A DNA stretch of 64,000 nt from Gordonia asplenii (lineage in GTDB: Bacteria; Actinomycetota; Actinomycetes; Mycobacteriales; Mycobacteriaceae), in contig NZ_JABBNB010000015.1 in the NCBI RefSeq assembly GCF_012933505.1, positions 87,050-151,049 on the forward strand, given 5' to 3'. Below, one piece after another: positions 49,090 to 57,726 of this stretch. Every line of letters begins with the position of its first letter. The stretch's first letter is position 1. The translations under genes and the position numbers were made by a program. The notes below the pieces were generated by a model. The model was given only the letters and a program-made list of their open reading frames with translations, had not been told where the DNA came from and ran no database searches.

Positions 49090-50835
49090 ATGTCTGAAAT
49101 CCCGCAATCCCCACCGACCGACTACGACGTCCTGATCGTCGGGTCCGGTTTCGGCGGCAGCGTCACCGCGCTGCGACTCGTCGAAAAGGGTTACCGCGTA
49201 GGCGTTTTGGAAGCCGGACGGCGATTCGCCGACGCCGACTTCGCCAAGACCAGTTGGGACGTCAAGAAATTCGTCTGGGCGCCTAAGCTCGGCGCATACG
49301 GCGTACAGCGCATTCACCTGCTGCGCGACTGCGTGATCCTCGCCGGCGCGGGCGTCGGCGGCGGATCGCTGAACTACGCCAACACGCTGTACAAGCCGTC
49401 GTCGAAGTTCTTCGACGACCCGCAGTGGTCGCACATCACCGACTGGGAAGACGAGCTCACGCCGTATTACGACCAGGCCCGGCGGATGCTCGGCGTGGTG
49501 CGCAACCCGCACATGACGCCCGCCGACGAGATCATCAAGTCGGTCGCCGACGACATGGGTGCCGGCGACACCTTCATCCAGACTCCGGTCGGAGTGTTCT
49601 TCGGCGAACCGGGCAAGACCGTGCCCGACCCGTTCTTCGGCGGCGCGGGCCCGGAGCGCACCGGCTGCATCGAATGCGGCGAATGCATGACCGGCTGCCG
49701 TCACGGCGCTAAGAACACACTCGTCAAGAACTACCTGGGACTCGCCGAAAGCGCTGGGGCACAGGTGCATCCGATGACGACCGTCGAATCGCTGACACAC
49801 CGCGACGACGGTGTCTGGGAAGTCGAGGTCTCGCGCACCGGCCGGTGGATCCGCAAGGGCCGCACGACGATGACCGCCAACCACGTCGTCATCGCGGCGG
49901 GCACCTGGGGCACCCAGAATCTGCTGCACAAGATGAAGGACTCGGGCAAACTGCCCTACCTGTCCGATCGCCTCGGCTCGCTGACCCGGACCAATTCGGA
50001 GTCGATCCTCTCGGCGATCGGGCACTCCGTCGACGAAGAGCTGGATCTGACGAAAGGCGTCGCCATCACGTCGTCGTTCTACCCGACGCCGGACACCCAC
50101 GTCGAGCCGGTCCGCTACGGCAAGGGCTCCAATGCGATGGGCATGCTCCAGACGTTGATGACCGACGGCGGCGGACGCCTTCCGCGGTGGCTGAAGTTCC
50201 TCGGCGCCGCACTGCGCCACCCGCTCAACCTGTTGCGTGTCCTGGTGGTTCGCGGCTGGAGTGAGCGGACGGTGATCGCGCTGGTGATGCAGACCCTCGA
50301 CAACTCGATCACGACATTCACCAAGCGGAGCGTGTTCGGTCGCAAGATGTCGAGCAAGCAGGGCCACGGCGAACCCAACCCGACGTGGATTCCCGCCGGC
50401 AACGAGGCGACCCGTCGCATCGCCGAGAAGGTCGGCGGCGTTCCAGCGGGCACCTGGGGCGAGGTCTTCAACATCCCGATGACCGCGCACTTCCTCGGTG
50501 GTTGCGCCATCGGCGATTCACCCGAGACCGGCGTCATCGACCCGTACCACCGCGTCTACGGCTACCCGACCCTGTCGGTGGTCGACGGCTCGGCGGTCTC
50601 GGCAAATCTGGGAGTCAATCCATCGCTGACCATCACGGCCCAGGCCGAGCGGGCGGCGTCGATGTGGCCCAACAAGGGGACCGCGGATACGCGTGCGCCG
50701 CAAAGTCGTTCGTATGTCCGCGTCGCACCCGTGGCGCCGGTGAAACCGGTCGTCCCGACCGACGCTCCCGGAGCACTGCGGTTGCCGATCGTGGCGATCA
50801 CGTCTTCGGGACGAGGGGTGTCGAAGGCCGGGTGA
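49090..50835 (+). CDS. choD: ChoD-type GMC oxidoreductase (cholesterol oxidase family)
   Basis: 581 residues, near the length of M. tuberculosis ChoD (Rv3409c) and very alike throughout: FAD dinucleotide motif GSGFGGSVTALRLVEKGYR at the N terminus, AGAGVGGGSLNYANTLY, NTLVKNYLGLAESAGAQV and, near the C terminus, IDPYHRVYGYPTLSVVDGSA. GMC enzymes of this type oxidise a sterol or other secondary alcohol. A Cys cluster C-x2-C-x2-C-x3-C (CIECGECMTGC) lies near residue 195, like a ferredoxin motif. AAGAGGAACACC precedes the ATG. Sterol oxidation links it to the lipid-catabolic theme, but ChoD's true role in mycobacteria is unsettled. Confidence 0.93.
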   Translation: MSEIPQSPPTDYDVLIVGSGFGGSVTALRLVEKGYRVGVLEAGRRFADADFAKTSWDVKKFVWAPKLGAYGVQRIHLLRDCVILAGAGVGGGSLNYANTLYKPSSKFFDDPQWSHITDWEDELTPYYDQARRMLGVVRNPHMTPADEIIKSVADDMGAGDTFIQTPVGVFFGEPGKTVPDPFFGGAGPERTGCIECGECMTGCRHGAKNTLVKNYLGLAESAGAQVHPMTTVESLTHRDDGVWEVEVSRTGRWIRKGRTTMTANHVVIAAGTWGTQNLLHKMKDSGKLPYLSDRLGSLTRTNSESILSAIGHSVDEELDLTKGVAITSSFYPTPDTHVEPVRYGKGSNAMGMLQTLMTDGGGRLPRWLKFLGAALRHPLNLLRVLVVRGWSERTVIALVMQTLDNSITTFTKRSVFGRKMSSKQGHGEPNPTWIPAGNEATRRIAEKVGGVPAGTWGEVFNIPMTAHFLGGCAIGDSPETGVIDPYHRVYGYPTLSVVDGSAVSANLGVNPSLTITAQAERAASMWPNKGTADTRAPQSRSYVRVAPVAPVKPVVPTDAPGALRLPIVAITSSGRGVSKAG

Positions 50836-50994
50836 CCGGTGCGCGGCACGCGGGTCGTGCGCGGCGTCGTCGACGATGCCGACGTCGTGCACGGCCTACG
50901 CGCCCAGCGGGATGCGCTGTCTGCGCGGCGTGGCGATCATGCCAGAATAGTTGCCGATGGTGCACCCGCACTTCACCGATAGCGAAGGAATCCG

Positions 50995-51477
50995 ATGCCC
51001 GCACGTCACTCGTTCACCCGCCTCCTGGGGTCGGGTCTACTGACCGCGCTCGCCGTGGGCGCACTGACGGTTGCCGCGCAGCCGGCCACCGCGATGCCGG
51101 GCATCACCACCGTCGATTCGAGCGTCTATGCGACGCCGGGCGGTCACGGAAACTTCCGGTGGCGCTATGCGGCCGGACCGGGGCACGAGTGCCGGATCAT
51201 TCCGGTCGGACGCACCGTCGCCGTCGAATGCGACGCCACCTTCCCGACGTCGGTGCGCACGGCGTCGTCGACCGTCAAGCCGAATGCGGTGCGCCTGCTC
51301 GGGCGGACCGTCACCGCGACGACCAGTACTTCTCATTGGGCAGGCGCGAAGCAGATGGCGCCGTACCGGCAGATCTCCGTCGAAGGAGTCACCTGCACTG
51401 TTCTGGAGCACGCCACCGTCGACTGCCGGACGGGCGGGGGCGACTTCACCGTGGTCGGCGGGATGGTCCGACGCTGA
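50995..51477 (+). CDS. Secreted protein of unknown function
   Basis: 160 residues. The N terminus is a signal peptide (LLGSGLLTALAVGALTVAAQ, then PATAMPG, cut near ATA). The mature protein has four Cys (HECRII, VECDAT, VTCTVL, VDCRTG) and beta-rich segments, and looks like a small extracellular domain held by two disulfides. No family is recognised. AGCGAAGGAATCCG precedes the ATG at 50995. A membrane-protein gene starts 16 bp after the stop on the same strand, with its own possible promoter. Confidence 0.8.
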   Translation: MPARHSFTRLLGSGLLTALAVGALTVAAQPATAMPGITTVDSSVYATPGGHGNFRWRYAAGPGHECRIIPVGRTVAVECDATFPTSVRTASSTVKPNAVRLLGRTVTATTSTSHWAGAKQMAPYRQISVEGVTCTVLEHATVDCRTGGGDFTVVGGMVRR

Positions 51478-51493
51478 CGGTTACGCTGTGACC

Positions 51494-51808
51494 ATGTCGA
51501 TCAGTCCCACGGTCCCCGTCGTCGCAGCAGGTCTCATCGGTGGTTTCGCCGCCGCCCGGTACACCGGCAGACGAGAACTCGGCGGCGTCGTCCTCGCCGC
51601 GGCTGGCGCCTACAACACCCGCGAATGGGTGAAGCAGGGACCGGGCGTCGCGGCCGGCCTGTTGGGCGGCTACCTCGGCGCGTTCGGTGTGTCGCATCCG
51701 CTGGCCAAGAAGATCGGCGCCTGGCCGTCGGTGCTGGCGGTCACCGCGGCGGCATCGGCCGCGACCTTCGCGATCACCTCGCAGAACACCCACCGCGCCC
51801 CCGCCTGA
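51494..51808 (+). CDS. Small Gly/Ala-rich membrane protein
   Basis: 104 residues with about three hydrophobic segments: VPVVAAGLIGGFAAARY (7-23), GVAAGLLGGYLGAFGV (50-65) and WPSVLAVTAAASAATFAI (77-94). Glycine-zipper-like spacing is seen. TACGCT (51482-51487) ends seven bases before the ATG at 51494 and there is no ribosome-binding site, which fits a leaderless mRNA. The family is not known to me; such proteins are common in Gordonia-like genomes. It may be an integral membrane helper of the secreted protein upstream, but that is guesswork. Confidence 0.7.
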   Translation: MSISPTVPVVAAGLIGGFAAARYTGRRELGGVVLAAAGAYNTREWVKQGPGVAAGLLGGYLGAFGVSHPLAKKIGAWPSVLAVTAAASAATFAITSQNTHRAPA

Positions 51809-51937
51809 GGTCGATACGAGCTATCTTGCTCGGGGAACCGACGCGATGGTTGAGCCGGTCCGAGCGTTCGCGCAGACCACCCACTCCGCTGGTTGAGCCG
51901 AGGTTGAGCCGGGATCCACCGACGGTGGGCCCTATCC

Positions 51938-52090
51938 GCTGGTTGAGCCGCGAGGAGCGTAAGCGACGAGCGTGTCGAAACCAAGGTGCGGCGAGTTGCT
52001 AACTGTCGCTTAGTATTTGGTGCGGTATTCTCGGTGGCTTACGTGGTTTCGACTCGGGCCTTCGTTAGCGCCTCGGCCCGGCTCAACCAC
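51938..52090. repeat. Dispersed arm-bearing repeat, copy 8 (reverse of copy 7)
   Basis: Left arm GCTGGTTGAGCCGCGAGGAG (type B), right arm ends CCCGGCTCAACC (type A). Its core, read on the minus strand, matches copy 7 (CACCAAA, GACAGTTAGCAA against GACAGTTGGCAA). The left flank (51845-51937) carries two extra GGTTGAGCC tips and GGATCCACCGACGG. Confidence 0.9.
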
Positions 52091-52137
52091 CGGGTGGACG
52101 TCTCAACCAGCGGAGGGACCGGCTAATCGGCGCCCTC

Positions 52138-52599
52138 CTACGCGCCACAGATTCCGGCGCTGTTCGCCGGCGGCTTGCACCAGTAGATTCCGTTGAGCGG
52201 CGAGAGTTCGAGGACGGTGTAGCCCTGCACGCGCTTGAGCCGCCCGGTCATGCGATAGCCGGAGTACAGGTGCATGTCGAGATGTCCGACCTGGTAGGTG
52301 CGGTGGGTGAGCACGAGTTGAATGGTGCGGCCGGTGGGGTACCAGCGCGCGTTCCACGTTTCGCCGTCCCGTGCGCCCGCCGCCAGACTGATGGAGGCGG
52401 TGCGGTCGCCGTAGATCTTCGCCGTCCGGCCGTGCCCGCTCCAGGTGCCGGTGAACTCGCCCCCGGCGAGGTGGTAGTCGACGTTGGTTCCGGCGGGCGG
52501 CGCCGCCGAGGCCAGTGCGGGCACCGACACCGCGGAACCGATTGCGGCGGCGGCCATTACGGCCGCCGCGGTGCTTTTCCAGAAGTGCTTACGGGCCAT
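52138..52599 (-). CDS. Secreted protein of unknown function
   Basis: 153 residues. A basic start (MARKHFWK), then a hydrophobic signal core (STAAAVMAAAAIGSAVSVP) and ALASAAPP with a cut near ASA. The mature part is beta-rich with conserved aromatic and charged residues (VDYHLAGGEFTGTWSGHGRT, RWYPTGRTIQLVLTHRTYQV) and only two Cys near its C terminus (YWCKPP, GICGA), likely one disulfide. No family is recognised. GTAGGAGGCTCGC is an excellent ribosome-binding site for the ATG at 52599. It points towards the repeat at 52.0 kb and away from the reductase gene. Confidence 0.8.
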   Translation of the reverse strand: MARKHFWKSTAAAVMAAAAIGSAVSVPALASAAPPAGTNVDYHLAGGEFTGTWSGHGRTAKIYGDRTASISLAAGARDGETWNARWYPTGRTIQLVLTHRTYQVGHLDMHLYSGYRMTGRLKRVQGYTVLELSPLNGIYWCKPPANSAGICGA

Positions 52600-52781
52600 G
52601 CGAGCCTCCTACGTCGAAGTGTGTTCGGGCCTCAAGTTTTGCAATCGGGGGGCCGCCGAGGCGAGTACATGTCCGGATAAGCAGTCGATCGACGGACGCC
52701 GGGCGGCCACCGGCGCGCGCGTCCGCCCTGCATCGGGTCATATAGTCGAGGGCGAGCCCACCCGACGTCTCGAGGAGAACC

Positions 52782-53798
52782 GTGACCGCCGCACTGCCCG
52801 CCGACTTTCCCGCTCTCATCGCCACCGACGACGACGGCGCCATCGACCTCGCGCCCACGACGCTGACTCCCGCCGACCTCCCCGACTTCGACGTCACCAT
52901 CGCCGTCGAGTATTCGGGCGTGAATTATAAAGACGCCCTTGCCATTACGCCGCGTGGCGGAGTCGTTCGCAACTATCCGATCGTGCCCGGCATCGACATC
53001 GCGGGCGTCGTCGTGGAATCCGCCGACCCGGCCTTCGCTCCGGGCGACCGGGTTGTCGCGCACGGCGGGCCGATCGGTACCGATGTCCACGGCGGCTACG
53101 CCGCATACGCGCGCGTGCCCGCCGGTCAGGTCGTGAAGCTCGACTCGCTGTCCACCCGCGAAGCCGCGGCGATCGGTACCGCCGGGTTCACGTCCGCGAT
53201 GAGCGTCGCCGCGCTGCTCGACCATGGACTCACCGTCGACGACGGACCCGTCGTGGTGACCGGCGCGACCGGCGGCGTCGGCAGCGTCGCGATCGATCTG
53301 CTCGCCGGACTCGGATTCGACGTCGTGGCGTCGACCGGCAAATCCGACGCCGCCGAACTGCTTACGGATCTGGGGGCGTCGAGCGTCATCGGCCGTCTCC
53401 CCGAGGACCCCGACGCCAAGCCCCGTCCCCTCGGTAAATCGAAGTGGGCGGCCGCCGTCGATTGCGTCGGTGGCGCGACCCTCGCCGACGTCATCAGCGG
53501 CCTCAACTACGGTGGCGCCGTCGCCGCGAGCGGCCTGACCGGTGGGCCGCAACTGAATACGACCGTCCTGCCGTTCATCCTGCGTGGGGTGTCGTTGCTG
53601 GGCATTGATTCGGTCTCGATCAAACCCGCTGTCCGGCAAGCTGTTTGGGCTCGACTGAACAGCGATCTGCGACCGAGTCGGCTGGCGAAGCTGATCGTCG
53701 ACGTCGATGTGTCCGACGTTGCGGCGTCGTTGGCGTCAATCGCCAAGGGCGGCAACACCGGTCGTACCGTGGTGCGCGTCGACGGAGGGTTTGCCTGA
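52782..53798 (+). CDS. YhdH/AcuI-type zinc-free MDR reductase (acrylyl-CoA reductase-like)
   Basis: 338 residues of the medium-chain reductase superfamily without zinc ligands. The YhdH/AcuI signature is seen in VNYKDALAITPRGGVVRNYP and the Rossmann motif VTGATGGVGSVAIDLLAGLG. In bacteria these enzymes reduce acrylyl-CoA or related conjugated thioesters with NADPH, removing toxic enoyl intermediates. The GTG at 52782 is preceded by CGAGGAGAACC. Its stop sits two bases from that of the oppositely directed MFS gene. It may help with enoyl-CoA products of branched-chain or propionate metabolism; the actual substrate is not proven. Confidence 0.87.
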   Translation: MTAALPADFPALIATDDDGAIDLAPTTLTPADLPDFDVTIAVEYSGVNYKDALAITPRGGVVRNYPIVPGIDIAGVVVESADPAFAPGDRVVAHGGPIGTDVHGGYAAYARVPAGQVVKLDSLSTREAAAIGTAGFTSAMSVAALLDHGLTVDDGPVVVTGATGGVGSVAIDLLAGLGFDVVASTGKSDAAELLTDLGASSVIGRLPEDPDAKPRPLGKSKWAAAVDCVGGATLADVISGLNYGGAVAASGLTGGPQLNTTVLPFILRGVSLLGIDSVSIKPAVRQAVWARLNSDLRPSRLAKLIVDVDVSDVAASLASIAKGGNTGRTVVRVDGGFA

Positions 53799-53799
53799 C

Positions 53800-55185
53800 C
53801 TATCGCGCCCGACGTTCCCGGTCCGAGGGCAGGATCAGCCATGCCGCGACGCTGGCCGCCACCAGAAACAGTGCGCCCACTCCGAGTCCGACCCGGTAGC
53901 CGTGCGCGACGTCGGTGCTCTGCGCGGCGACGGTGACGAGAATTGCGAGCCCGATGGTGCCACCGAGTTGGCGTGAGCTGTTGAGCACCCCGGATGCCAC
54001 GCCCGCATCGGAGAGCGGAACGCCCGCGGTTCCCACCGTTCCGACGAGGACCATCGATCCGCCGATGCCGGTCGCGGCCAGGGCCGAGGGAAGCAGAATC
54101 CCGGTCCACAACGAGAATTCCACCGGCATGCGGGCGAACAGGGCGAGTCCGCCCGCGCCCACGAGGCCCAAGAGCGCGATCGTGTTGCGGGCGCCCAACT
54201 TCGACACCAGCTTCGACGACGCTGTGATGCCGACGAACACGAAAGCACAGAACGGTAGAAACAGGACACCTGTCAGCAGAGGGCTGACGTTCCACACCGT
54301 CTGAATGTAGAGCGAGCAGAAGTAGAACGCGGCCAACTGTCCGGCCGCCAACATGAAGCCGAAGACATTGGCTCCGACGATGCTACGGGTCGCGAGGACG
54401 CGGATCGGCATCAGCGGGTGGGCTCCAGTGCGCTCGGTGACCGCGAAGCCAACGAGAAGTATTGCCCCAGAAGAGAATCCGACAAGCGTCTGCCATGACG
54501 TCCAGCCGTGTTCGCCGGTCGCCGTCACCGCATACACGATGGCTGCCACGCCGCCGGTGATCAGCGCGCCGCCGAGCACGTCGACCCGGGTATTCGACTG
54601 CTCGCGGTTGTCGTCGATGCTCACGAAGGCGACGGCAAATGCTCCGATCACGATCGGTACGTTGACGAACATGACTGCGCGCCAATCGAACCAATCGGTC
54701 AGCAGGCCGCTGGCCACCACGCCGATGGCTCCGCCGGCCGCGCCCGCGCCACCCCAGATCGCCATCGCCCGCCGGTGAGCGGTCTCGTCGGTGATGGTTG
54801 CGATCAAAGCCAGGGCCGCAGGGGCGAGCACCGCGGCCGCAAGGCCCTGTACGGCTCGTGCGGTGACCAGTAGCCAGGGTGCCACCGCGAGCCCGCCCAC
54901 AACGCTGGCGACGCCGAACACGATCAGTCCACCGAGAACCATGCGGCGCCGACTCCACAGGTCACCTAATCGTCCGCCGACGAGCAGGAACCCCGCGAAG
55001 CCGAGGAGGTATGCGTTCACCACCCATTGCAGACCGGATCGACTGAAGCCTAGGTCGGCTTGAATCGCCGGAAGGGCGATATTGACGAGCGAAATGTCGA
55101 GCCCGACAAGGAATTGCAGGAGGAAGACGGTTGCCAGGAGGGCCCTTTGTCGTGCCTGGGTGGCCGCGAGCGCCGTATTCGTCAT
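53800..55185 (-). CDS. DHA2-family multidrug MFS transporter
   Basis: 461 residues. Hydrophobic helices start at residue 15 (ALLATVFLLQFLVGLDISLV) and the drug-antiporter motifs are recognisable: NIALPAIQADLGFS, GRLGDLWSRRRM (motif A), and a long run of further helices in pattern with the 14-helix EmrB/QacA group. It exports compounds by proton antiport in the inner membrane. The ATG at 55185 follows GAGAACGGAGAACC. It is divergent from a TetR gene starting 104 bp away, with two TACGTGTACGA-like boxes in the gap that probably bind that regulator. Drug specificity is unknown. Confidence 0.9.
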   Translation of the reverse strand: MTNTALAATQARQRALLATVFLLQFLVGLDISLVNIALPAIQADLGFSRSGLQWVVNAYLLGFAGFLLVGGRLGDLWSRRRMVLGGLIVFGVASVVGGLAVAPWLLVTARAVQGLAAAVLAPAALALIATITDETAHRRAMAIWGGAGAAGGAIGVVASGLLTDWFDWRAVMFVNVPIVIGAFAVAFVSIDDNREQSNTRVDVLGGALITGGVAAIVYAVTATGEHGWTSWQTLVGFSSGAILLVGFAVTERTGAHPLMPIRVLATRSIVGANVFGFMLAAGQLAAFYFCSLYIQTVWNVSPLLTGVLFLPFCAFVFVGITASSKLVSKLGARNTIALLGLVGAGGLALFARMPVEFSLWTGILLPSALAATGIGGSMVLVGTVGTAGVPLSDAGVASGVLNSSRQLGGTIGLAILVTVAAQSTDVAHGYRVGLGVGALFLVAASVAAWLILPSDRERRAR

Positions 55186-55201
55186 CGGTTCTCCGTTCTC
55201 A

Positions 55202-55228
55202 TACGTGTACGAATTAGTACGCGTACGA
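55202..55228. promoter_or_regulatory. Two direct boxes between the MFS and TetR genes
   Basis: TACGTGTACGA (55202-55212) and TACGCGTACGA (55218-55228), 16 bp apart, within the 103-bp divergent gap. Good candidate TetR operators. Confidence 0.6.
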
Positions 55229-55288
55229 GAACTTACGCGACCGCGCGGGTTATGCCAAGAGTCGGGTGGACGGGTAAGGATAGGAGTC

Positions 55289-55939
55289 ATGCCGCCTGCC
55301 CGATCCCTGCAACGTGACGCCATCATCGAAACCGCGATCGCGATTCTCGAACGCGACGGCGTCGAAGGCCTGAGCATGCGACGGCTCGCCAGCGAGCTCA
55401 ACTCCAAGCCGATGACCCTGTATCACTATGTGCCGAACAAATCGTCGCTGCTGTCACTGGCGTTGTCGGAGGTCGCCGCGCGGATTCCGTGGACCACGCC
55501 GACCGGCCACCCCCGCGACCGCATGGTCACCATCGCGATGGACATGTACGACAAGCTCGGAGACATTCCGTGGATTGTCTCGATCCTGCGCCGCGGCACC
55601 GACGTCGGCACGCCCGCACTGGTTCTGGCGAACGAGTTCTTCACTGCCGCAGCAGAACTGGGACTCGATGAGCAAGCGACCCTCGATCTGTGGCGCGCGG
55701 TCTGGTATCTGGTGGTCTCCGAGCTGCAATGGCTGGACACGCTCGCCCAGCGCGCCCCCGACGAGGTGTCCTGGCACCAGAAGATGGACCCCGCCGAGGT
55801 CGCTCATCTGCCGCGCGTCGCGGCGATCATGCCGGTCTGGCCGCGGTTGTCGGCCGGCTTCGACATCCGCCGGGCGATCGAGGCGCAGATCGACGGTGTG
55901 GTTGCGCGGGATTCGCAGGCACCGCCGAGCTCCCGGTAG
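55289..55939 (+). CDS. TetR-family regulator of the MFS exporter
   Basis: 216 residues. The helix-turn-helix is at about 10-50 (IIETAIAILERDGVEGLSMR, then NSKPMTLYHYVPNKSSLLSL). The ligand domain (WTTPTGHPRDRMVTIAMDMY, LWRAVWYLVVSELQWLDTLA) resembles the TetR_C group often seen with drug exporters. The ATG at 55289 follows AAGGATAGGAGTC, a strong ribosome-binding site, so the longer open frame upstream is rejected. It is divergent from the DHA2 transporter and probably represses it through the direct boxes at 55202-55228. Confidence 0.9.
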   Translation: MPPARSLQRDAIIETAIAILERDGVEGLSMRRLASELNSKPMTLYHYVPNKSSLLSLALSEVAARIPWTTPTGHPRDRMVTIAMDMYDKLGDIPWIVSILRRGTDVGTPALVLANEFFTAAAELGLDEQATLDLWRAVWYLVVSELQWLDTLAQRAPDEVSWHQKMDPAEVAHLPRVAAIMPVWPRLSAGFDIRRAIEAQIDGVVARDSQAPPSSR

Positions 55940-55996
55940 CGTCGGGTTGACGGATCGTCGCGATGAGTTTCCCGACGTCGCCGGGTCTACCTGCAC

Positions 55997-56599
55997 ATGC
56001 GAGCAACGACCTCGGAAACCTGGCGAATCGTGCACGACGAACGGCTCAGGCTCGTCGACGACCTGGCACACATGCGCGACGAGGCCTGGCAGACGCCATC
56101 GCTGTGCCCGGGATGGACGGTCCACGACGTTCTGGCACACCTCGTCGACTCGGCCACGACCACCCGAATAGGCTTCGTGCGCCGAATGATCGCCGCCGGC
56201 TTCGACTTCGACTGCGACAATGCACGCGGCGTCGAGCGGAATCGGTCGGCCGATCCGGCCGACACGCTCGACGCGATGCGGCGGGCAGCGTCGCTGACGT
56301 GCACGCCACCGGCGGCTCTCGCGACACGACTCGTCGAAGCGTTCGTGCACGGCGAGGACATCCGCCGACCGCTTGGCATCGCGCAGCGCTATCCGCAGCA
56401 AGCGGTCGTCGACGCGCTGACCTATCAGCTCAAGACGTCGGTGACGATGGGCGGCGGGCGACAACGAGCAGACGGGGTTCGGCTGATCGCCACCGACGTC
56501 GACTTCACCCACGGATCAGGCGCCGAAGTCCGCGGTCGGGCCATCGACCTGCTGCTTGCGGTGTCCGGACGGGCTGTTCTGCCGAACATCCCGTCGTGA
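55997..56599 (+). CDS. Mycothiol-dependent maleylpyruvate isomerase-like (DinB-fold) protein
   Basis: 200 residues. It begins with a four-helix-bundle pattern (WRIVHDERLRLVDDLAHMRD, PGWTVHDVLAHLVDSATTTR) typical of the TIGR03083/MDMPI family, where His in HDVLAHL and the later EAFVHGEDIRRPLG site bind a metal. The family uses mycothiol, the actinobacterial thiol. Substrates vary and cannot be inferred. It overlaps no gene and has no strong ribosome-binding site; it lies 57 bp after the TetR gene. Likely cytoplasmic. Confidence 0.82.
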   Translation: MRATTSETWRIVHDERLRLVDDLAHMRDEAWQTPSLCPGWTVHDVLAHLVDSATTTRIGFVRRMIAAGFDFDCDNARGVERNRSADPADTLDAMRRAASLTCTPPAALATRLVEAFVHGEDIRRPLGIAQRYPQQAVVDALTYQLKTSVTMGGGRQRADGVRLIATDVDFTHGSGAEVRGRAIDLLLAVSGRAVLPNIPS

Positions 56600-56647
56600 T
56601 CGGCGCGTTCACCGCGCCTGCTTGGTCGGACCGCCTACCGTAATCCC

Positions 56648-57685
56648 ATGGCGTTCTCGGTGCGTGTCGCTCCCGGCGTATCGCTGCGTGCGTCCGACCG
56701 CGGCGTCGGAGTGAGCGTCGTCGGTCGCGGCACCGAGGTGCGCGCCGGATCCGACGGTGCGGGCATCTCGTCGACGGTCGGCGGGATGACCGTCCACACC
56801 AGCATCGCGCCCAAGGCACCCGAGCCGACGACGTCGGGCAGCTTCCCGATCCGGACCGTCACCTCGGCATTCGACGCCCTCGCCAAACGCCGCGACGATC
56901 GACGCCTCGCCGATCTCACCGCGGCCAAGAGTCTCGAGCGCGTGCTGCTCAGCCAGCACCTACAGTCGTTCACTCCTACCCGTAAACCAGGCGGGATCAA
57001 CCCCTGGCTGACGTTGCTGAGCACCGGAAACGCCCGCATCGACCAGGCGACGGTCGCGCTGTTCAACCTCGCCAGCAGTCGCGACCGGGTGGCCCTGGTC
57101 TCCCGTCAGCAGGAGATCCGCGACGCCGAGTGGGCGAAAGTCGTTGCGCACGAACCGTTCACCGTCATCGCGCTGATCGAGAAGGCGTTCGACGACGTAC
57201 AGATTCCGTGTACCTGCATCGACGCCGGGACGGACGGGGAGATCAACTACGCCACCGTCGCCGTACTGCTTCCGGGCACCGACATCGCGGGCCCGGTGCG
57301 CGACGCCAAGACCGATAAGATCCGGCGTCGAACGTCGGTCGAGTCGGCCGACTTCTATGCTTCGGTGTTGGCGTCGACGGTGGTCGGTACGGCGAAGGCG
57401 GCGTTCGCGGCGTCGCCGTCGACGGCGGTGGTGCGGATCGTGGTGTTGCGCAGCGAGTCTCGGTTTCTGCGGCCGTCGACGATCGTGGCGATCTACGCGT
57501 CGAGCATCACCCGCGCCGACGCGGCGTCGAACTGGCGCAAGACCACCCCGGAACTCGTCGTCTTCGGCGCCGACGACGTGCGGATGAATCGTCGGGGCCA
57601 GAACCTTGCTCCACTCGACGCCGGTCGCTATCCCGACCTCGCCGCCGTCGCGGAACTGTTTGGGACGACGCTGGCCCGACATTGA
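56648..57685 (+). CDS. DUF4236-like protein of unknown function
   Basis: 345 residues. The N-terminal 50 or so residues (MAFSVRVAPGVSLRASDRGV, then GVSVVGRGTEV) resemble the DUF4236 domain, a short beta module found at the N terminus of diverse bacterial proteins. The remainder has a helical, charged middle (LAKRRDDRRLADLTAAKSLE) and a strand-rich C-terminal half (INYATVAVLLPGTD, VVRIVVLRSESRFLRP). No enzyme motif is recognised. TACCGT (56636-56641) ends six bases before the ATG, so leaderless expression is possible. It converges with the amidohydrolase gene. Confidence 0.72.
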   Translation: MAFSVRVAPGVSLRASDRGVGVSVVGRGTEVRAGSDGAGISSTVGGMTVHTSIAPKAPEPTTSGSFPIRTVTSAFDALAKRRDDRRLADLTAAKSLERVLLSQHLQSFTPTRKPGGINPWLTLLSTGNARIDQATVALFNLASSRDRVALVSRQQEIRDAEWAKVVAHEPFTVIALIEKAFDDVQIPCTCIDAGTDGEINYATVAVLLPGTDIAGPVRDAKTDKIRRRTSVESADFYASVLASTVVGTAKAAFAASPSTAVVRIVVLRSESRFLRPSTIVAIYASSITRADAASNWRKTTPELVVFGADDVRMNRRGQNLAPLDAGRYPDLAAVAELFGTTLARH

Positions 57686-57726
57686 TCTACCTATCGCAGA
57701 CCTGCGGGATTTTGCTTCAGCGCCCG

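Noticed and set aside
48787..50490. 567-codon minus-strand frame opposite choD
   Set aside because: Lies over the strongly recognisable ChoD coding sequence and shows no protein motif of its own.
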